Below, piece after piece: positions 1-12,850 of a DNA stretch of 64,000 nt. Under the pieces are notes generated by a model. It saw only the letters and a list, made by a program, of their open reading frames with translations. It had not been told where the DNA came from and ran no database searches. Origin of the DNA: Brasenia schreberi (taxonomy: Eukaryota > Streptophyta > Magnoliopsida > Nymphaeales > Cabombaceae). Position numbers and translations under genes: made by a program. Location: assembly GCA_036023115.1 (NCBI GenBank), contig JAYKKT010000038.1, forward strand, positions 21,001 through 85,000, given 5' to 3'. The number at the start of each line of letters is the position of its first letter. Positions within the stretch are counted from its first letter, which is position 1.

Positions 1-205
1 CCCGCGCGAGGAAATAAAACAAGGAGAAAACATGTTAGGATGGGTATACCGGTGCGATCATATCCTCGTGTTGCACCTCTTTTTGCACGCACGCCGGCCC
101 CCGCAACTTTTCGGCCGGATGGCCCGTAACTTTATCGTACGGATGGTCGAAACCCTCGCTCAACAAGCACGTACATACACTTGATCGCGGCCCATGACTT
201 TATAT

Positions 206-296
206 CGGTGATCATACCAAAGCACTAATGCACCGGATCCCATCGAAAAGCGTTTGGGCGGTGTTAAGCGTGAGTACCTAGGTGGGCGACCTCTTG
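206..296 (+). pseudogene. 5S rRNA pseudogene
   Basis: GATCATACC and GGATCCCATC are recognisable, but the box A region is duplicated and scrambled and the sequence stops matching after GGGCGACCTC. Confidence 0.65.
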
Positions 297-584
297 ACCT
301 GCGAACTTTTCGGGCCACGATGGTCTTAACCGCGCACATACACGTGACCTCCATGCACGAAGGCCTCGTGAACTTTAGTAGTAACCGATGGTGGAAGCCT
401 CCGCACTTTAGGCCGGATGGTGAAAACCCAGCATTGATGCGTACATATCCCTGTTCACCAGGCTCTCACGTTGCTTTCCTTTTTGCTTTCAGGCCCCGGC
501 CCGCCCCGCAACTTTATCGGCCGGATGGTGGAAACCCTCGCCGCACGCACGTAATACACGTTGATCGCGAGTTCCCATTGACAA

Positions 585-703
585 GTGCGTCATACCAGCA
601 CTAATGCACATAGGATCCCATCGAACTCCGCAGCTTAAGCGTGCTTGGGCGAGAGTAGCCTCTAGGATGGGTGACCTCCTGGGAAGTCCTCGTGTTGCAC
701 CTC
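585..703 (+). rRNA. 5S rRNA gene copy
   Basis: Nearly full length, ending GTTGCACCTC before a T-run. The intermediate element is altered (AGTAGCCTCTAGG instead of AGTAGTACTAGG) and box A has an extra C. Confidence 0.8.
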
Positions 704-1085
704 CTTTTTGCACGCGCCGGCCCCCGCAACTTTATCGCCGGATGGTGAGGACCCCCGCCCACGCAATGCACGTCGCATAAACACGCTCCTTGATCGCGCG
801 GATCAGCCCCGTGTTGCACCTGGCACATGGTCCTCGCCCGCGCGCCCCGCGGAAATAAGCAATGGTTACTCGTTGCCCATGGGATACGCGGTCGAAACTG
901 GTCGTAACGCCCCGCATGCCCGATGGGTATAACAGTTGCATGCACGCCCGCGGCCCCGTGACATCGGCCGGCCTTTATCGGCGGATGGTCGGAGAAACCC
1001 GCGCGATCGTCCTCGTGTTGCGCCTCCTTTTTGCACTTTCGCCCGCCCGCCTAACTATCACCGGATGGTCGAACCCCGCAACTTG

Positions 1086-1140
1086 AGGCGAGAGTAGTAC
1101 TAGGATGGGTGACCGATCAGGAAGTCCTCGTGTTGCACGC
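1086..1140 (+). pseudogene. 5S rRNA pseudogene, 5' truncated
   Basis: The copy starts at GCGAGAGTAG, keeps box C and the tail, and lacks the first half of the gene. Confidence 0.7.
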
Positions 1141-1495
1141 CCTTAAGCCCACGCGCATGCCGGCCCCCATAACTTTATCGGCCGGATGGTGAGAAACCCC
1201 CCCGCCGGGCGCGTACATACACGTCGATCGCGAACTCCCGTGAATGCACCTCCTTTTGCACTTTCGGCACACGGCAATCCATGACGAACTCGCGGCAGCG
1301 GATGGTGAAGCCTGCTCGAGAGGAAATAAAAACAGGAGAAAACATGTTAGCGGGGCACGGGTGCGATCATATCCTCGTGTTGCACCTCTTTTTGCACGCC
1401 GCGCGCCCCATAACTTTCCGCAACTTTACTTTCGGCCGGATGGTCGAAACCCCCGGCCTGCACGTACATACACGTTGATCGCGCTCCCATTGACA

Positions 1496-1616
1496 GTGCG
1501 ATCATACCGGCACTAATGCCGGATCCCATCAGAACTCCGCAGTTAAGCGTGCTTGGGCGAGAGTAGTACTCGTGTTGATGGGTGACAACTCCTCGGGAAG
1601 TCCTCGTGTTGCACCT
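1496..1616 (+). pseudogene. 5S rRNA copy with disrupted internal promoter
   Basis: Keeps the ancestral-looking CATCAGAACTCC, but CTCGTGTTG is inserted between AGTAGTACT and GATGGG, splitting box C from the intermediate element. Confidence 0.65.
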
Positions 1617-2368
1617 TTTTGCCGCGGGCCAGACCCGACATAACTTTATCGGCCGGATGGCTCCCTTTGAGGCCAAAACGGAGAAAACATGTTAGCGGGG
1701 TACGTGCGATCGCGAAATCTCGTGTTGCACCTCTTTTTGCACTTTCGGCCGGGCCCCGCAACTTTATCGGCCGGATGGTCGGGAAAGCCCCCACGCACGG
1801 CAGGAAATAAAACAAGGTGAAATCATGTTAGCTCCTATAACAAAGTGCGATGCATACGTACAGACTCTTTTCGGCACGCCCGCCCGCAACTTTATCGGCC
1901 GGATGGTCGGCGTGCACGCAGCGAAATACATTACTAGGGATGAAAACACCTGATCACGAAGTCCTCGTGTTGCACCTCTCAGCGTGCTTGCATAACTAGG
2001 CATGGTGCCCGCCATCCCCGCAACTTTTTGTCGCCGCCTGACTTTACCTCCTTTTTGCGGCCGTACTTGCTGGCTTACGTAAACGTACATACACGCACGC
2101 GCTCCTCGTGTTGCACCTCACTTTCGTGCGATCCCCGCAACTTTACCGCAGGATGGTCGAAGCCCCGCACCCGCAGAGGAAATAAAAACAAGGAGAAAAC
2201 ATGTTAGCGGGGTATAACGGGCGATCATATCCTCGTGTTGCACCTCTTTTGCACGCCGCCGCTCCCGCAACTTTTCGGCCCGGCCCCGCAACTTTATCGG
2301 CCGGATGGTCGGAAACCCCGCGACGCGCGTACGTACATACACGTTGATCGCGCTCCCGTTGTGACTTG

Positions 2369-2484
2369 GTGCGATCATACCAAGCACTTAATGCACCGGA
2401 TCCCATCGAACCCGCGGTTAAGCGTGCTTGGGCGAGAGTAGTACTAGGATGGGTGACCTCCGGGAAGTCCTCGTGTTGCACCTC
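2369..2484 (+). rRNA. 5S rRNA gene copy
   Basis: Box A, intermediate element and box C are intact. Small changes are CACTTAATG and CGAACCCGCGG. Confidence 0.88.
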
Positions 2485-2832
2485 TTTTTTGCACGCGCGG
2501 GCGGCCCCGCAACTTTATCGGCCGGATGGTCGTAAACCCCCGCCGCAATAACGACGACATACACGCGATCGTGGCCTCCGTGTTGCACCTCGGCCGGGCG
2601 CCCTATCGCCTACGGACTTTATCCCTGGATGGTCGAAGCCCCCTCAGGAAATAAAAACAAGGAGAAAACATGTTAGCGGGGTATAACTGAAAGGTGCGAT
2701 CATATCCTCGTGTTGCACCTCTTTTTGCACGCCCGCCCCCGCCCCGCAACTTTCGGGCGCAACTTTATCTATCGGATGGTCGGGAAACCCCGCCGGCGCA
2801 CGTACATACACGTTGATCGCGCTCCCTGACAT

Positions 2833-2916
2833 GTGCGATCATACTCGCTTGATCCCATCGCGCGGTTAAGCGTGCTTGGGCGAGTAGTACTCAGGATGGG
2901 TGACCTCCCGGGAAGT
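2833..2916 (+). pseudogene. 5S rRNA pseudogene, 3' end missing
   Basis: Lacks ACTAATGCACCG near the 5' end and stops after GGGAAGT, so neither helix I strand nor a terminator follows. Confidence 0.65.
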
Positions 2917-3248
2917 GGCGACCCCCGCAGCGGGCCTCCGTACACTTTATCGGCCGGATGGTCGAATCTGCCCTCTGTGCATCTGCCTCCACTCGTTTGC
3001 ACCTCTTTTTAGCACTTTCGGCCGGCCCCGCAACTTTATCGGCGGATGGTGGCCCCCGCACCGAGGAAATAAAAACAAGGAGAAAACATGTTAGCCGGGT
3101 ATAACAAGGTGCGATCATATCCTCGTGTTGCACCTCTTTTTGCACGCCCGCCCGCAACTTTCGGCCCCGCAACTTTATCGGCCGGATGGTCTGAAACCCG
3201 CCGCCTCGCAGCGAGCGTACATACACGTTGATCGCGCTCCCATTGACA

Positions 3249-3372
3249 GTGCGATCATACTTTTGCACTAATGCACCGGATCCCATCGAACTTTCCGCAG
3301 CTTAAGCGTGCTTGGGCGGAGTAGTACAAGGGACGGGTGACCTCCGGGTGGATCAAGTCCTCGTGTTGCACT
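3249..3372 (+). rRNA. 5S rRNA gene copy, degenerate
   Basis: Full length, but box C reads GGACGGGTGACC, the intermediate element is changed (GCGGAGTAGTACAAG) and there is a small insertion before AAGTCC. Confidence 0.6.
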
Positions 3373-4150
3373 GCTTTTTGCACGCGGGCCAACTTTCCCC
3401 CGCAACTTTATCGGCCGGATGGTCGAAACCCCCGCCGGCGACGTACACGTACACGTCGATCGCGCTCCTCGTGTTGCACCTCTTTTTTACCTTTCGCCAC
3501 TAATGCCCCGACTTTCCCGGCCGGATGGTCGAAGCCCTCGCACCGCAGGAAATAATTAAGGAGCGTGTTAGCGAGGGTATAACATGGTGTGATCATATCC
3601 TCGTGTTGCACCTCTTTTTTTGCACGCCCGCCCGCCCCGCAACTTTCGACTCCCGGCCCCGCAACTTGATGGCCGGCACGTACATACACCGCGCGCTCCC
3701 ACAACGCAGCATCCTCCTTATGCACTTTCTGGCCCGCATACAACTTCAGATCCGATGGAGGTCGAAGCCGCCCGCGACCACGCAGCGATTATCAAGGATC
3801 GCGCTCCGGGTATAACAGTGCGATCATATCCTCGGTTGCACCTCTTTTTTTGCGAACATCGGCCGGACGGCCCACTCGCAGGAACTTTAAAACGGATGGA
3901 GAAACCCCGCTTAGGCGGGGTACATACACGTGCGATCGCGCTCCTCGTGTTGCACCTCTTTTTGCACGCGCGCTCGGCCCCGAACCCATCGGCCGGATGG
4001 TCGAAGCCCCCGTTTCGGCGAAATAGCGTATGGTCGATCGCGCTCCTCGTGTATGCGCCTCCTACACACGACTGTCGGCTCGGTTGCACCTCTTTACAGG
4101 ATGATCAACCGACCATGCACCGGAGGAAATCGGGGAAGGTGAAAACCCAT

Positions 4151-4207
4151 GTGGGCGGAGTAGTACTAGGATGGGTGACACGTCCGGGAAGTCCTCGTGT
4201 TGCACCT
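4151..4207 (+). pseudogene. 5S rRNA pseudogene, 5' truncated
   Basis: Begins at TGGGCGGAGTAG and carries box C (with an inserted ACG) and the tail; the first half is absent. Confidence 0.7.
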
Positions 4208-4550
4208 CTTTTTGCACGCGCGGGCCGGCCCCGCAACTTTATCTACGGATGGTCGTAAACCCCCCGCACCGCAGACCCATGCACATACACGTCGATCGCG
4301 CTCCTCGTGTTGACTTTCGGCCGGCCCCGCAACTTTATCGGCCGGATGGTCGAAGCCCCGCACCGGAGGAAATAAAAACAAGGAGAAAACATGTTAGCGT
4401 TGGGTATCAGGTGCGATCATATCCGTGTTGCACCTCTTTTTGCACGCCCGCCCGCCCCCGCAACTTTCGGCACGGCCCCGCAACTTTATCACGGATGGTC
4501 GGAAACCCCTTGGCGCACGTACATACACGTTGATCGCGCTCCCATTGACA

Positions 4551-4665
4551 GTGCGATCGTACCAAAGACTAATGCACCGGATCCCATCGAACCCGGTTAA
4601 GCGTGCTTTGGGGCGAGTAGTACTAGGATGGGTGACCTCCTCGGGAAGTCCTCGTGTTGCACCTC
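4551..4665 (+). rRNA. 5S rRNA gene copy
   Basis: Full length. Box A reads GTTAAGCGTGCTTTGGGGC and the GAGAG before TAGTAC is shortened. Confidence 0.8.
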
Positions 4666-5020
4666 TTTTTTGCACGCGCTGGCCGGAGCAACTTTATCCG
4701 GATGGTCGAAACCCCCGCCTACGTACATACACGTCGATCGCGCTCCTCGTGTTGCACCTCCTTTTTGCACTTTCGGCCGGCCCCGCAACTTTATCGGCCG
4801 GATGGTCGAAGCCCCTGCACCGAGGAAATAAAAACAAGGAGAAAACATGTTAGCGGGGTATAACAGTGCGATCATATCCTCGTGTTGCCCCAGCTGTTGC
4901 ACCTCGTTTGCACCGCGCACGCCGCTCGCCCCGCGACTTTCGGCCCCGCAACTTTATCGGCCGGATGGTCGAAGCCCCGCCGGCAAGCACGTACATACAC
5001 GTTGATCGCGCTGGTTGACA

Positions 5021-5131
5021 GTGCGATCATACCGGCACTAATGCACCGGATCCCATCGAACTCCGGTTAAGCGTGCTTGGGCGAGAGTAGTACTAGGATG
5101 GGTGACCTCTGGGAAGTCCTCGTGTTGCCTC
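5021..5131 (+). rRNA. 5S rRNA gene copy
   Basis: Promoter elements intact; the tail is GTTGCCTCC, missing the ACC needed for normal helix I pairing. Confidence 0.82.
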
Positions 5132-5496
5132 CTTTTTGCACGCGCGGGCGGCCCCAGCAACTTTATCGGCCGGATGGTCGAAACCCCCGCCGCCGCGCGC
5201 GTACATACACGTCGATCGCGCTCCTCGTGTTGCACCTCCTTTTGCACTTTCGGCCGGCCCCCGCAACTTTATCGGCCGGATGGTCGAAGCCCCCGCACCG
5301 GAGGAAATAAAAACAAGGAGAAAACATGTTAGGGGTATAACAGGTGCGATCATATCCTCGTGTTGCACTCCTTTGCACGCCCACGCCCGCAATCCTCGGC
5401 CCTCCAACTTTATCGGCCGGATGGTGAACCCCGCCTCGGCCACGCCATACACGTTGATCGCTTTCATCGGCATCGCGTTGATCGCGCTCCCGTTGG

Positions 5497-5608
5497 GTGC
5501 GGATCCGCCGGCACTAATGCACCGGATCCCATCGAACTCCGATTAAGCGTGCTGGGCGAGAGTAGTACTAGGATGGGTGACCTCGCAGGAAGTCCTCGTG
5601 TTGCACCC
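5497..5608 (+). rRNA. 5S rRNA gene copy, altered 5' end
   Basis: ATCATACC near the 5' end is replaced by GGATCCGCCGG and box A lacks a T and a G (GTGCTGGGCG). Confidence 0.65.
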
Positions 5609-5963
5609 TTTCGGCACCCGGCCCCGCAACTTTATCGGAACTCCGGATGGAGAAACCCCCCGGCAAGCGTACATACACGCCGTCGACCGTCGCGCTCCTC
5701 GTGTTGCACCTCCTTTTTGCACTTTTCGGCGCCGCCCCATGCAACTTTATCGGCAGGATGGTCGAAACCCCTGCACCGGAGAAAGGAAATAAAAACGAGG
5801 AGAAAACATGTTAGCGGGGTATAACAGGTGCGATCATATCCTCGTGTTGCACCTCTTTTTGCACGCCCGCCCGCCCCGGCCGGCCGGCCCCCGCAACTTT
5901 ATCGGCCGGATGGTCGAAACCCCGCCGGCCTGCTTACACGTTGATCGCGCTCCCATTGACGAG

Positions 5964-6075
5964 GTGCGATCATACCGCACTAATGCACCGGATCCCATCG
6001 AACTCCGCATTAAGCGTGCTTGGGCGAGAGTAGTACTAGGATGGGTGACCTCCGGGAAGTCCTCGTGTTGCACTC
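5964..6075 (+). rRNA. 5S rRNA gene copy
   Basis: All three internal promoter elements are present; box A begins ATTAAGCG. Tail GTTGCACTC. Confidence 0.87.
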
Positions 6076-6428
6076 TTTTTGCACGCGCGGCGGCCCCCGC
6101 AACTTTATCGGCCGGATGGTCGAAACCCCCCGCCGGCAGACGTACATACACGTCGATCGCGCTCCTCGTGTTGCACCTCCTTTTTGCACTTTCGGCCGGC
6201 CCCGCAACTTTATCGGCACGGATGGTCGAAGCCCCCGCACCGGAGGAAATAAAAACAAGGAGAAAACATGTTAGCGGGGTATAACAGTGCGATCATATCC
6301 TCGTGTTGCACCTCTTTTTGCACGCCCGCCCGGCCCAACTTTCGGCCGGCCCCCGCAACTTTATCGGCCGGATGGTCGAAACCCCGCCACAAGCACGTAC
6401 ATACACGTTGATCGCGCTCCCATTGACA

Positions 6429-6544
6429 GTGCGATCATACCGCAAGACTAATGCACCGGATCCCATCGAACTCCGCAGCTTAAGCGTGCTTGGGCGAGAA
6501 GTAGTAGGATGGGTGACTCTCGGGGAAGTCCTCGTGTTGCACCT
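6429..6544 (+). rRNA. 5S rRNA gene copy
   Basis: Full length; the intermediate element is shortened (GAGAAGTAGTAGG) and box C reads GGATGGGTGACTCT. Confidence 0.72.
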
Positions 6545-6868
6545 TCTTTTTGCACGGGCCGCCCCCGCAACTTTATCGGCCGGATGGTGAGAAACCCCCG
6601 CGGGGGAAGTACACGTTAATGCCGTCGCACCTCGCGAAATGTGTTGCACCCTTTTTGCACTCGGCCGGCCCCGCAACTTTATTGGATGGTGGAGGAAATA
6701 AAAGGAGCGACATGTTAGCGGGGACGGGTGCGATCATATCCTCGTGTTGCACCTCTTTTGCACGCCCAGCCACGGCCGGCTTTCGGCCGGCCCCAACTTT
6801 ATCGGCCGGATGGTCGAGCCCCGCACGCACGCAGCGTACATAAACACGTTGATCGCGCTCCCGTTCGG

Positions 6869-6992
6869 GTGCGATCATATCCTCGTGTTGCACTAATGCA
6901 CCGGATCCCATGAGAACTCCGATGGTTAAGCGTGCGCAGGCGAGAGTAGTACTAGGATGGGTGACCTCCTGGGAAGTCCTCGTGTTGCACTC
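6869..6992 (+). rRNA. 5S rRNA copy, mini/full chimera
   Basis: The 5' end is the mini-5S junction (GTGCGATCATATCCTCGTGT) running straight into TTGCACTAATGCACCGG and the normal body. Box A is damaged (GTGCGCAGGCG). Confidence 0.7.
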
Positions 6993-7377
6993 CTTTTTTT
7001 TTGCGCGCGGGCCGGCCCCGCAACTTTATCGGTAATGGATGGTCGAGAACCCCCGCCAGGCGCGGTACAGCACACGTGGTCGCGATCGCGCTCCTCGTGT
7101 TGCACCTCCTTTTTGCACTTTCGGCCGGCCCCCGACTTTATCGGCTTATTGGTCGGTCGAAAGCCCCGCACAGGAGAAAACATGCACCGGAGGAAATAAA
7201 AACAAGGAGAAACACGTTATGGGGTATAACGGGTGCGATCATATCCTCGTGTTGCACCTCTTTTTGCACGCCCGCCCCGCAACTTTCGGCCCGGCCCCGC
7301 AACTTTATCGGCCGGATGGTCGAAGCCCCCCTAGGAAATACGACGTACATACACGTTGATCGCGGTATTGACGGGAA

Positions 7378-7491
7378 GTGCGATCATACTCGACTTGCAC
7401 TTTTTGGATCCCATCGAACCCGCGGTTAAGCGTGCGGGCGGCGAGTAGTACTAGGATGGGTGACCTCCGGGAAGTCCTCGTGTTGCACCTC
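7378..7491 (+). rRNA. 5S rRNA gene copy, degenerate
   Basis: Box A reads GTTAAGCGTGCGGGCGGCG and the AGCACTAATGCACC stretch is rearranged; box C and the tail are intact. Confidence 0.65.
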
Positions 7492-7842
7492 TTTTTGCAC
7501 GCGCGGCACGGCCCCGAACTTTATCGGCCGGATGGTGAAACCCCCTGACAAATACAGACATACACTCGATCGCCCCTCGTGTTGCACCTCTTTTGCGTGC
7601 TTTCGGCCGGCCCCAACTTTATCGGTACTAGGATGGTCGAAGCCCCTGCACCGGAGGAAATAAAAACAAGGAGAAAACATGTTAGCGGGGTATAACGGGT
7701 GCGTCATATCCTCGTGTTGCACCTCTTTTTTGCACGCCCGCCCGGCCCCGCGACTTTCGGCCGGCCCCGCAACTTTATCGGCCGGATGGTCGGAAACCCC
7801 GCCGGCGCACGTACATACACGTTGATCGCGCTCCCGTTGGAG

Positions 7843-7958
7843 GTGCGATCATACCAGCACTAATGCACCGGATCCCATCGAACTCCGCGGTTAAGCGTGC
7901 TTGGGCGAGAGTAGTACTAGGATGGGTGACCTCCTGGGAAGTCCTCGTGTTGCACCTC
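7843..7958 (+). rRNA. 5S rRNA gene copy, intact
   Basis: Carries ATACCAGCACTAATGCACCG, GTTAAGCGTGCTTGGGCG, AGTAGTACTAGG and GATGGGTGACCTCCTGGG without interruption; 116 bp, with a T-run after the tail. Confidence 0.93.
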
Positions 7959-9259
7959 TTTTTGCACGCGGGCCGGCCCCGCAACTTTATCGGCCGGATG
8001 GTCGAAACCCCCCGCCGGCGCGCGCATACACACGTCGATCGCGCTCTCGTGTTGCACCTCCTTTTTGCACTTTCGGCCGGCCCCGCAACTTTATCGGCCG
8101 GATGGTCGAAAGCCTGCACCGGAGGAAATAAAAACAAGGAGAAAACATGTTAGCGGGGTATAACTAGGACGGGTGCGATCATATCCTCGTGTTGCACCTC
8201 TTTTTGCACGCCCGCCCGGCCCGCAACTTTCGGCCGGCCCCGCAACTTTATCGGCCGGATGGTGGTGAAACCCCGCTGCGCACGTACGTACACGTTGATC
8301 GCGCTCCCATTGGCGAGTCGCGGCACAGGATGGTGACCTCCGGGTGCGAACTCCGCGTTAAAGCCTCTTTTTTGCACGCGCTAGCCGGCCCCGGACGGGT
8401 GACCTCCTGGTCTCGTGCGCCTTGCACGCCGGGCTCCGGTGCGATCGCGCGTACTCACGTCGATCGCGCTCCTGTTGCACCTCCTTTTTGCACTTTCGGC
8501 CGGCCCCGCAACTTTATCGGCCGGATGGTCGAAGCCCCGCACCCGGAGGAAATAAAAACAAGGAGAAAACATGTTGGGCGGGGTATAACGGGTGGATCAT
8601 ATCCTCGTGTTGCACCTCTTTTTGCACGCCCGCCCGCCCCCGCAACTTTCGGCCGGCCCCGCAACTTTATCGGCGGATGGTCGAAACCCCCGCCGGCGCA
8701 CGTACATACACGTGATCGCGCTCCCGTGTTGCACCTCCTTTTTGCACTTTACCAGCTTGACTTAATGCACCGGATCCCATCGAACTGCGCGGAGGAAATA
8801 AAAGCAAGGAGAAAACATAGTTAGGATGGGTGACCTGCGATCATATCCTCGTGTTGCACCTGCACGCCTTTTTGCACGCGCCGGCCGGCCCCGCAACTTT
8901 ATCGGCCGGATGGTCGAGAACCCCCGCCGCGCGCGTACATACACGTTCGATCGCGCTCCCGTGTTGCACCTGCCTTTTTGACTTTCGGCGAGAGTAGTAC
9001 CCCACCTCGCCTTCTTTTTTGCACACGGGCCGCCCCGCAACTTTATCGGCCGGATGGTCGAAGCCCCTGCACGGAGGAAATAAAAACAAGGAGAAAACAT
9101 GTTAGCGGGGTATAACGGGTGCGATCATATCCTCGTGTTGCACCTCTTTTTGCACGCCCGCCCGGCCCCATAACTTTCGGCCGGCCCCCGCAACTTTATC
9201 GGCGGGATGGTCGAACCCCGCCCGCACGTACATACACGTTGATCGCGCTCCCGTTGACA

Positions 9260-9371
9260 GTGCGATCATACCGGCACTAATGCAGGATCCCATCGAACTC
9301 CGCGGTTAAGCGTGCTTGGGCGAGAGTAGTACTAGGATGGGTGACCTCCGGGAAGTCCTCGTGTTGCACCT
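9260..9371 (+). rRNA. 5S rRNA gene copy
   Basis: Promoter elements intact; CACC is missing before GGATCC (TGCAGGATCC). Confidence 0.88.
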
Positions 9372-9725
9372 TTTTTGCACGCGCGGCCGGCCCCGCAACT
9401 TTATCGGCCGGATGGTCGAGAAACCCCCGCCGGCGCGCGTACATACACGTCGATCGCGCTCCCGTGTTGCACCTCCTTTTTGCACTTTCGGCCGGCCCCG
9501 CAACTTTATCGCCGGATGGTCGAAGCCCCGCACCGGAAGGAAATAAAAACAAGGAGAAAACATGTTAGCGGGGTATAACAGTGCGATCATATCCTCGTGT
9601 TGCACCTCTTTTTGCACGCCCGCCCGCGCAACTTTGACTTCGGCCCGGCCCAACTTTATCGGCCGGATGGTGGAGAAACCCCCGACGGCGCGACGTACAT
9701 ACACGTTGATCGCGCTCCCATTGTG

Positions 9726-9843
9726 GTGCGATCATACCAAAGCACTAATGCACCGGATCCCATCGAACTCCGCAGTTAAGCGTGCTTGGGCGAGAGTAGT
9801 ACTAGGATGGGTGACCTCCTGGGAAGTCCTCGTGTTGCACCTC
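9726..9843 (+). rRNA. 5S rRNA gene copy, intact
   Basis: Full-length 118-bp copy with all promoter elements and GACCTCCTGGGAAGTCC. Confidence 0.94.
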
Positions 9844-10220
9844 TTTTTTTTGCACGCGCGGGCCGGCCCCGCAACTTTATCGGCCGGATGGTCGAGAACC
9901 CCCCGGCGCGTACACGACACATACGTCGATCGCGCTCCTCGTGTTGCACCTCCTTTTTGCACTTTCGGCCGGCCCCCGCAACTTTATCGCACGGATGGTC
10001 GAAAGCCCCGCGGAGGAAATAAAAACAAGGAGAAAACATGTTAGCGGGGTATAACTGGTGCGATCATATCCTCGTGTTGCACCTTTTTTTGCACCCGCCC
10101 GCCCTACTCGGCCCGCCTTTAACTTTATCGGCCGGATGGGGCCCGCACGTACTTTACACGTTGGGATGGTCGGGAAACCACGCCGGCGCACTCATACACG
10201 TTGATCGCGCTCCCGTTGTT

Positions 10221-10335
10221 GCGTGCTCTTTTTTGCACTAATGCCGTGGATCCCATCCGAACTCCGCGGTTAAGCGTGCTTGGGCGAGAGTAGTACTAGG
10301 ATGGGTGACCTCAGGAAGTCCTCGTGTTGCACCTC
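10221..10335 (+). rRNA. 5S rRNA gene copy, altered 5' end
   Basis: GTGCGATCATACC is replaced by GCGTGCTCTTTTTTGC; the internal promoter is intact but CTCCTGGG is shortened to CTCAGG. Confidence 0.68.
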
Positions 10336-10558
10336 TTTTTGCACCTGCGCAAGGACGCCCCGCAACTTTATCGGTACGGATGGTGGTCGAAACCCCCGCC
10401 GGCGAGGAGAAAACATGTTACCGGGTATACACGTCGTCGCGCTCCTCGTGTTGCACCTCCTTTTTGCACTTTCGGCCGGCCCCGCAACTTTATCGGCTAC
10501 GGATGGTGGAAACCCCGCACCGGACGAAATAAAACAAGGAGATCGCATGTTAGCGGGG

Positions 10559-10682
10559 GTGCGATCATACCAAAGCGTGTTGCACCCTTTTTGGATCCCA
10601 TCGAACTCCGCACTTTAAGCCGTGCTTGGGCGAGAGTAGTACTAGGATGGGTGACCTCCGGGAAGTCCTCGTGTTGCACCTC
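10559..10682 (+). rRNA. 5S rRNA copy with inserted tail segment
   Basis: Between ATACCAAAGC and GGATCC the body carries a 5S-tail piece plus a T-run (GTGTTGCACCCTTTTT) in place of ACTAATGCACC. Confidence 0.65.
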
Positions 10683-11038
10683 TTTTGCACGCGCGCGGCC
10701 GCGATCGCCCGCAACTTTATCGGCGGATGGTCGAAACCCCCTTCGAATTTACACATACACCCCGTCGATCGCGCTCCTCGTGTTGCACCTCCTTTTTGCA
10801 CTTTCGGCCGGCCCCGCAACTTTATCGGCACGGATGGTCGAAGCCGTGCACTTGGCGAGGAGTAGGAGAAAACATGTTATGGGTATAACTGGTGCGATCA
10901 TATCCTCGTGTTGCACCTCTTTTTGCACGCCCGCCGGCCCCGCAACTTTCGGCCGGCCCCAACTTTATCGGCCGGATGGTCGAACCCCCCCCAGGAAATA
11001 AAAACGCGACGTACATACACGTTGATCGCGCCCCTCGT

Positions 11039-11150
11039 GTGCGATCCTACCAAGACTAATGCACCGGATCCCATCGAACCGCGTTAAGCGTGCTTGGGCG
11101 AGAGTAGTACTAGGATGGGTGACCTCTGGGGAAGTCCTCGTGTTGCACCT
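11039..11150 (+). rRNA. 5S rRNA gene copy
   Basis: Nearly complete; GATCCTACC for GATCATACC and a shortened CGAACCGCGTTAAGCG. Confidence 0.82.
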
Positions 11151-11499
11151 TTTGCACGCGCGGGACTTTATCGGCCGGATGGTCGAGAAACCCCCCGCCA
11201 AGGCGCGTACAACACGTTATCGCGGGGTGACGTGCGATCACCTGCACCCTTTTTGCACTTTCCCCGTCGAACTTTATCGGCGATTTAGCGTGGGCGAGAA
11301 GCCTCACGCAGGGATAAAAACAAGGAGAAAACATGTTCCTGGGAAGCGTAGCGGGGTATGATATATCTCGTGTTGCACCTCTTTTTGCACGCCGCGGCCG
11401 CAACTTTCGGCCGGCCCCGCAACTTTATCGGCCGGATGGTCGAAACCCCGCCAGAGGAAATAACGACGTACATACACGTTGATCGCGCTCCCGTGACGG

Positions 11500-11618
11500 G
11501 TGCGATCCTACCAAAGCTTTTAATGCCGGATCCCATCGAACTCGCGGATGGTCGAAGCGTGCTTGGGCGAGAGAAGTACTAGGATGGGTGACCTCGGGAA
11601 GTCCTCGTGTTGCACCTC
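11500..11618 (+). pseudogene. 5S rRNA copy with box A replaced by spacer
   Basis: The start of box A is replaced by the spacer motif GGATGGTCGAAGCG before TGCTTGGGCG; box C is intact. Confidence 0.65.
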
Positions 11619-11953
11619 TTTTTGCACGCGGGCAACGGCCCCCGCAACTTTATCGGCCGGATGGTCGAAACCCCCGCCGCGCGTACATACACGTCGATCG
11701 CGCTCCTCGTGTTGCACCTCCTTTTTGCACTTTCGCCGGCCCCGCAACTTTATCGGCAACTTTATCGGATGGTGGTGAAGCCCCCGCACCGAGGAAATAA
11801 AACAAGGAGAAAACATGTTAGCGGGGTATAACGGGTGCGATCATATCCTCGTGTTGCACCTCTTTTTTGCACGCGCGGCCCTGCACTTTATCGGCCGGAT
11901 GGGCCCCGCCGCACCGCACTACGTGCGATCTCTCTTTTTTACACGTCGATCGC

Positions 11954-11998
11954 GGTTAAGCGTGCTTGGGCGAGAGTAATCTTCGGATGGGTGACCTC
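11954..11998 (+). pseudogene. 5S rRNA fragment (boxes A and C only)
   Basis: GGTTAAGCGTGCTTGGGCGA and GGATGGGTGACCTC are present, but both gene ends are missing and the flanks are spacer. Confidence 0.7.
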
Positions 11999-12379
11999 AA
12001 CTTTATCGGCCGGATGGTGAGAAACCCCCGCCGCGGGCGCCGTACGATCGGCCGGATGGTCGAAATCGCGGATCATATCCTCGTCGTCGCGCTCTTCGTT
12101 TTGCACCTCCTTTTTGCGGCCGGAACTTTCGGCCCCCGCAACTTTATCGGCCAGGATGGTCGAAGCCCCCGCACCAGAGGAAATAAAAACAAGGAGAAAA
12201 CATGTTAGCGGGGTATAACAGGTGCGATCATATCCTCGTGTTGCACCTCTTTTTGCACGTTGCCGCCCGGCCTTTTGCACTTTCGGCCGGCCCCATAACT
12301 TTATCGGCCGGATGGTCGGAAACCCCCCCGCGCAGTCAGCGCACGTACATACACGTTGATCGCGCTCCCATTGACAAAG

Positions 12380-12498
12380 GTGCGATCATACCAGCACTAA
12401 TGCACCGGATCCCATCGAACTCCGCGACTTTTAAGCCGGATTGGGCGAGAGTAGTACTAGGATGGGTGACCTCCTGGGAAGTCCTCGTGTTGCACCTC
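12380..12498 (+). rRNA. 5S rRNA gene copy, box A altered
   Basis: Box A reads TTTTAAGCCGGATTGGGCG; the rest is intact. Confidence 0.68.
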
Positions 12499-12850
12499 TT
12501 TTTGCACGCGCGGGCCGGCCCCGCAACTTTATCGGCCGGATGGTCGAACCCCCCGCCGGCGCACGTACATACACGTACTGGTATAACAGTCGATCGCGCT
12601 CCTCGTGTTGCACCTCCTTTTTGCACTTTCGGCCGGCCCCCAACTTTATCTACCGGATGGTCGAAGCCCCTGCACCGGAGGAAATAAAAACAAGGAGAAA
12701 ACATGTTAGCGGGGTATAACGGTGCGATCATATCCTCGTGTTGCACCTTTTTTTGCCACGGCCCCGCAACTTTCGGCCCCCGCAACTTTATCGGCCGGAT
12801 GGTCGAACCCCCGCGCACGTACATACACGTTGATCGCGCTCCCGTTGTAG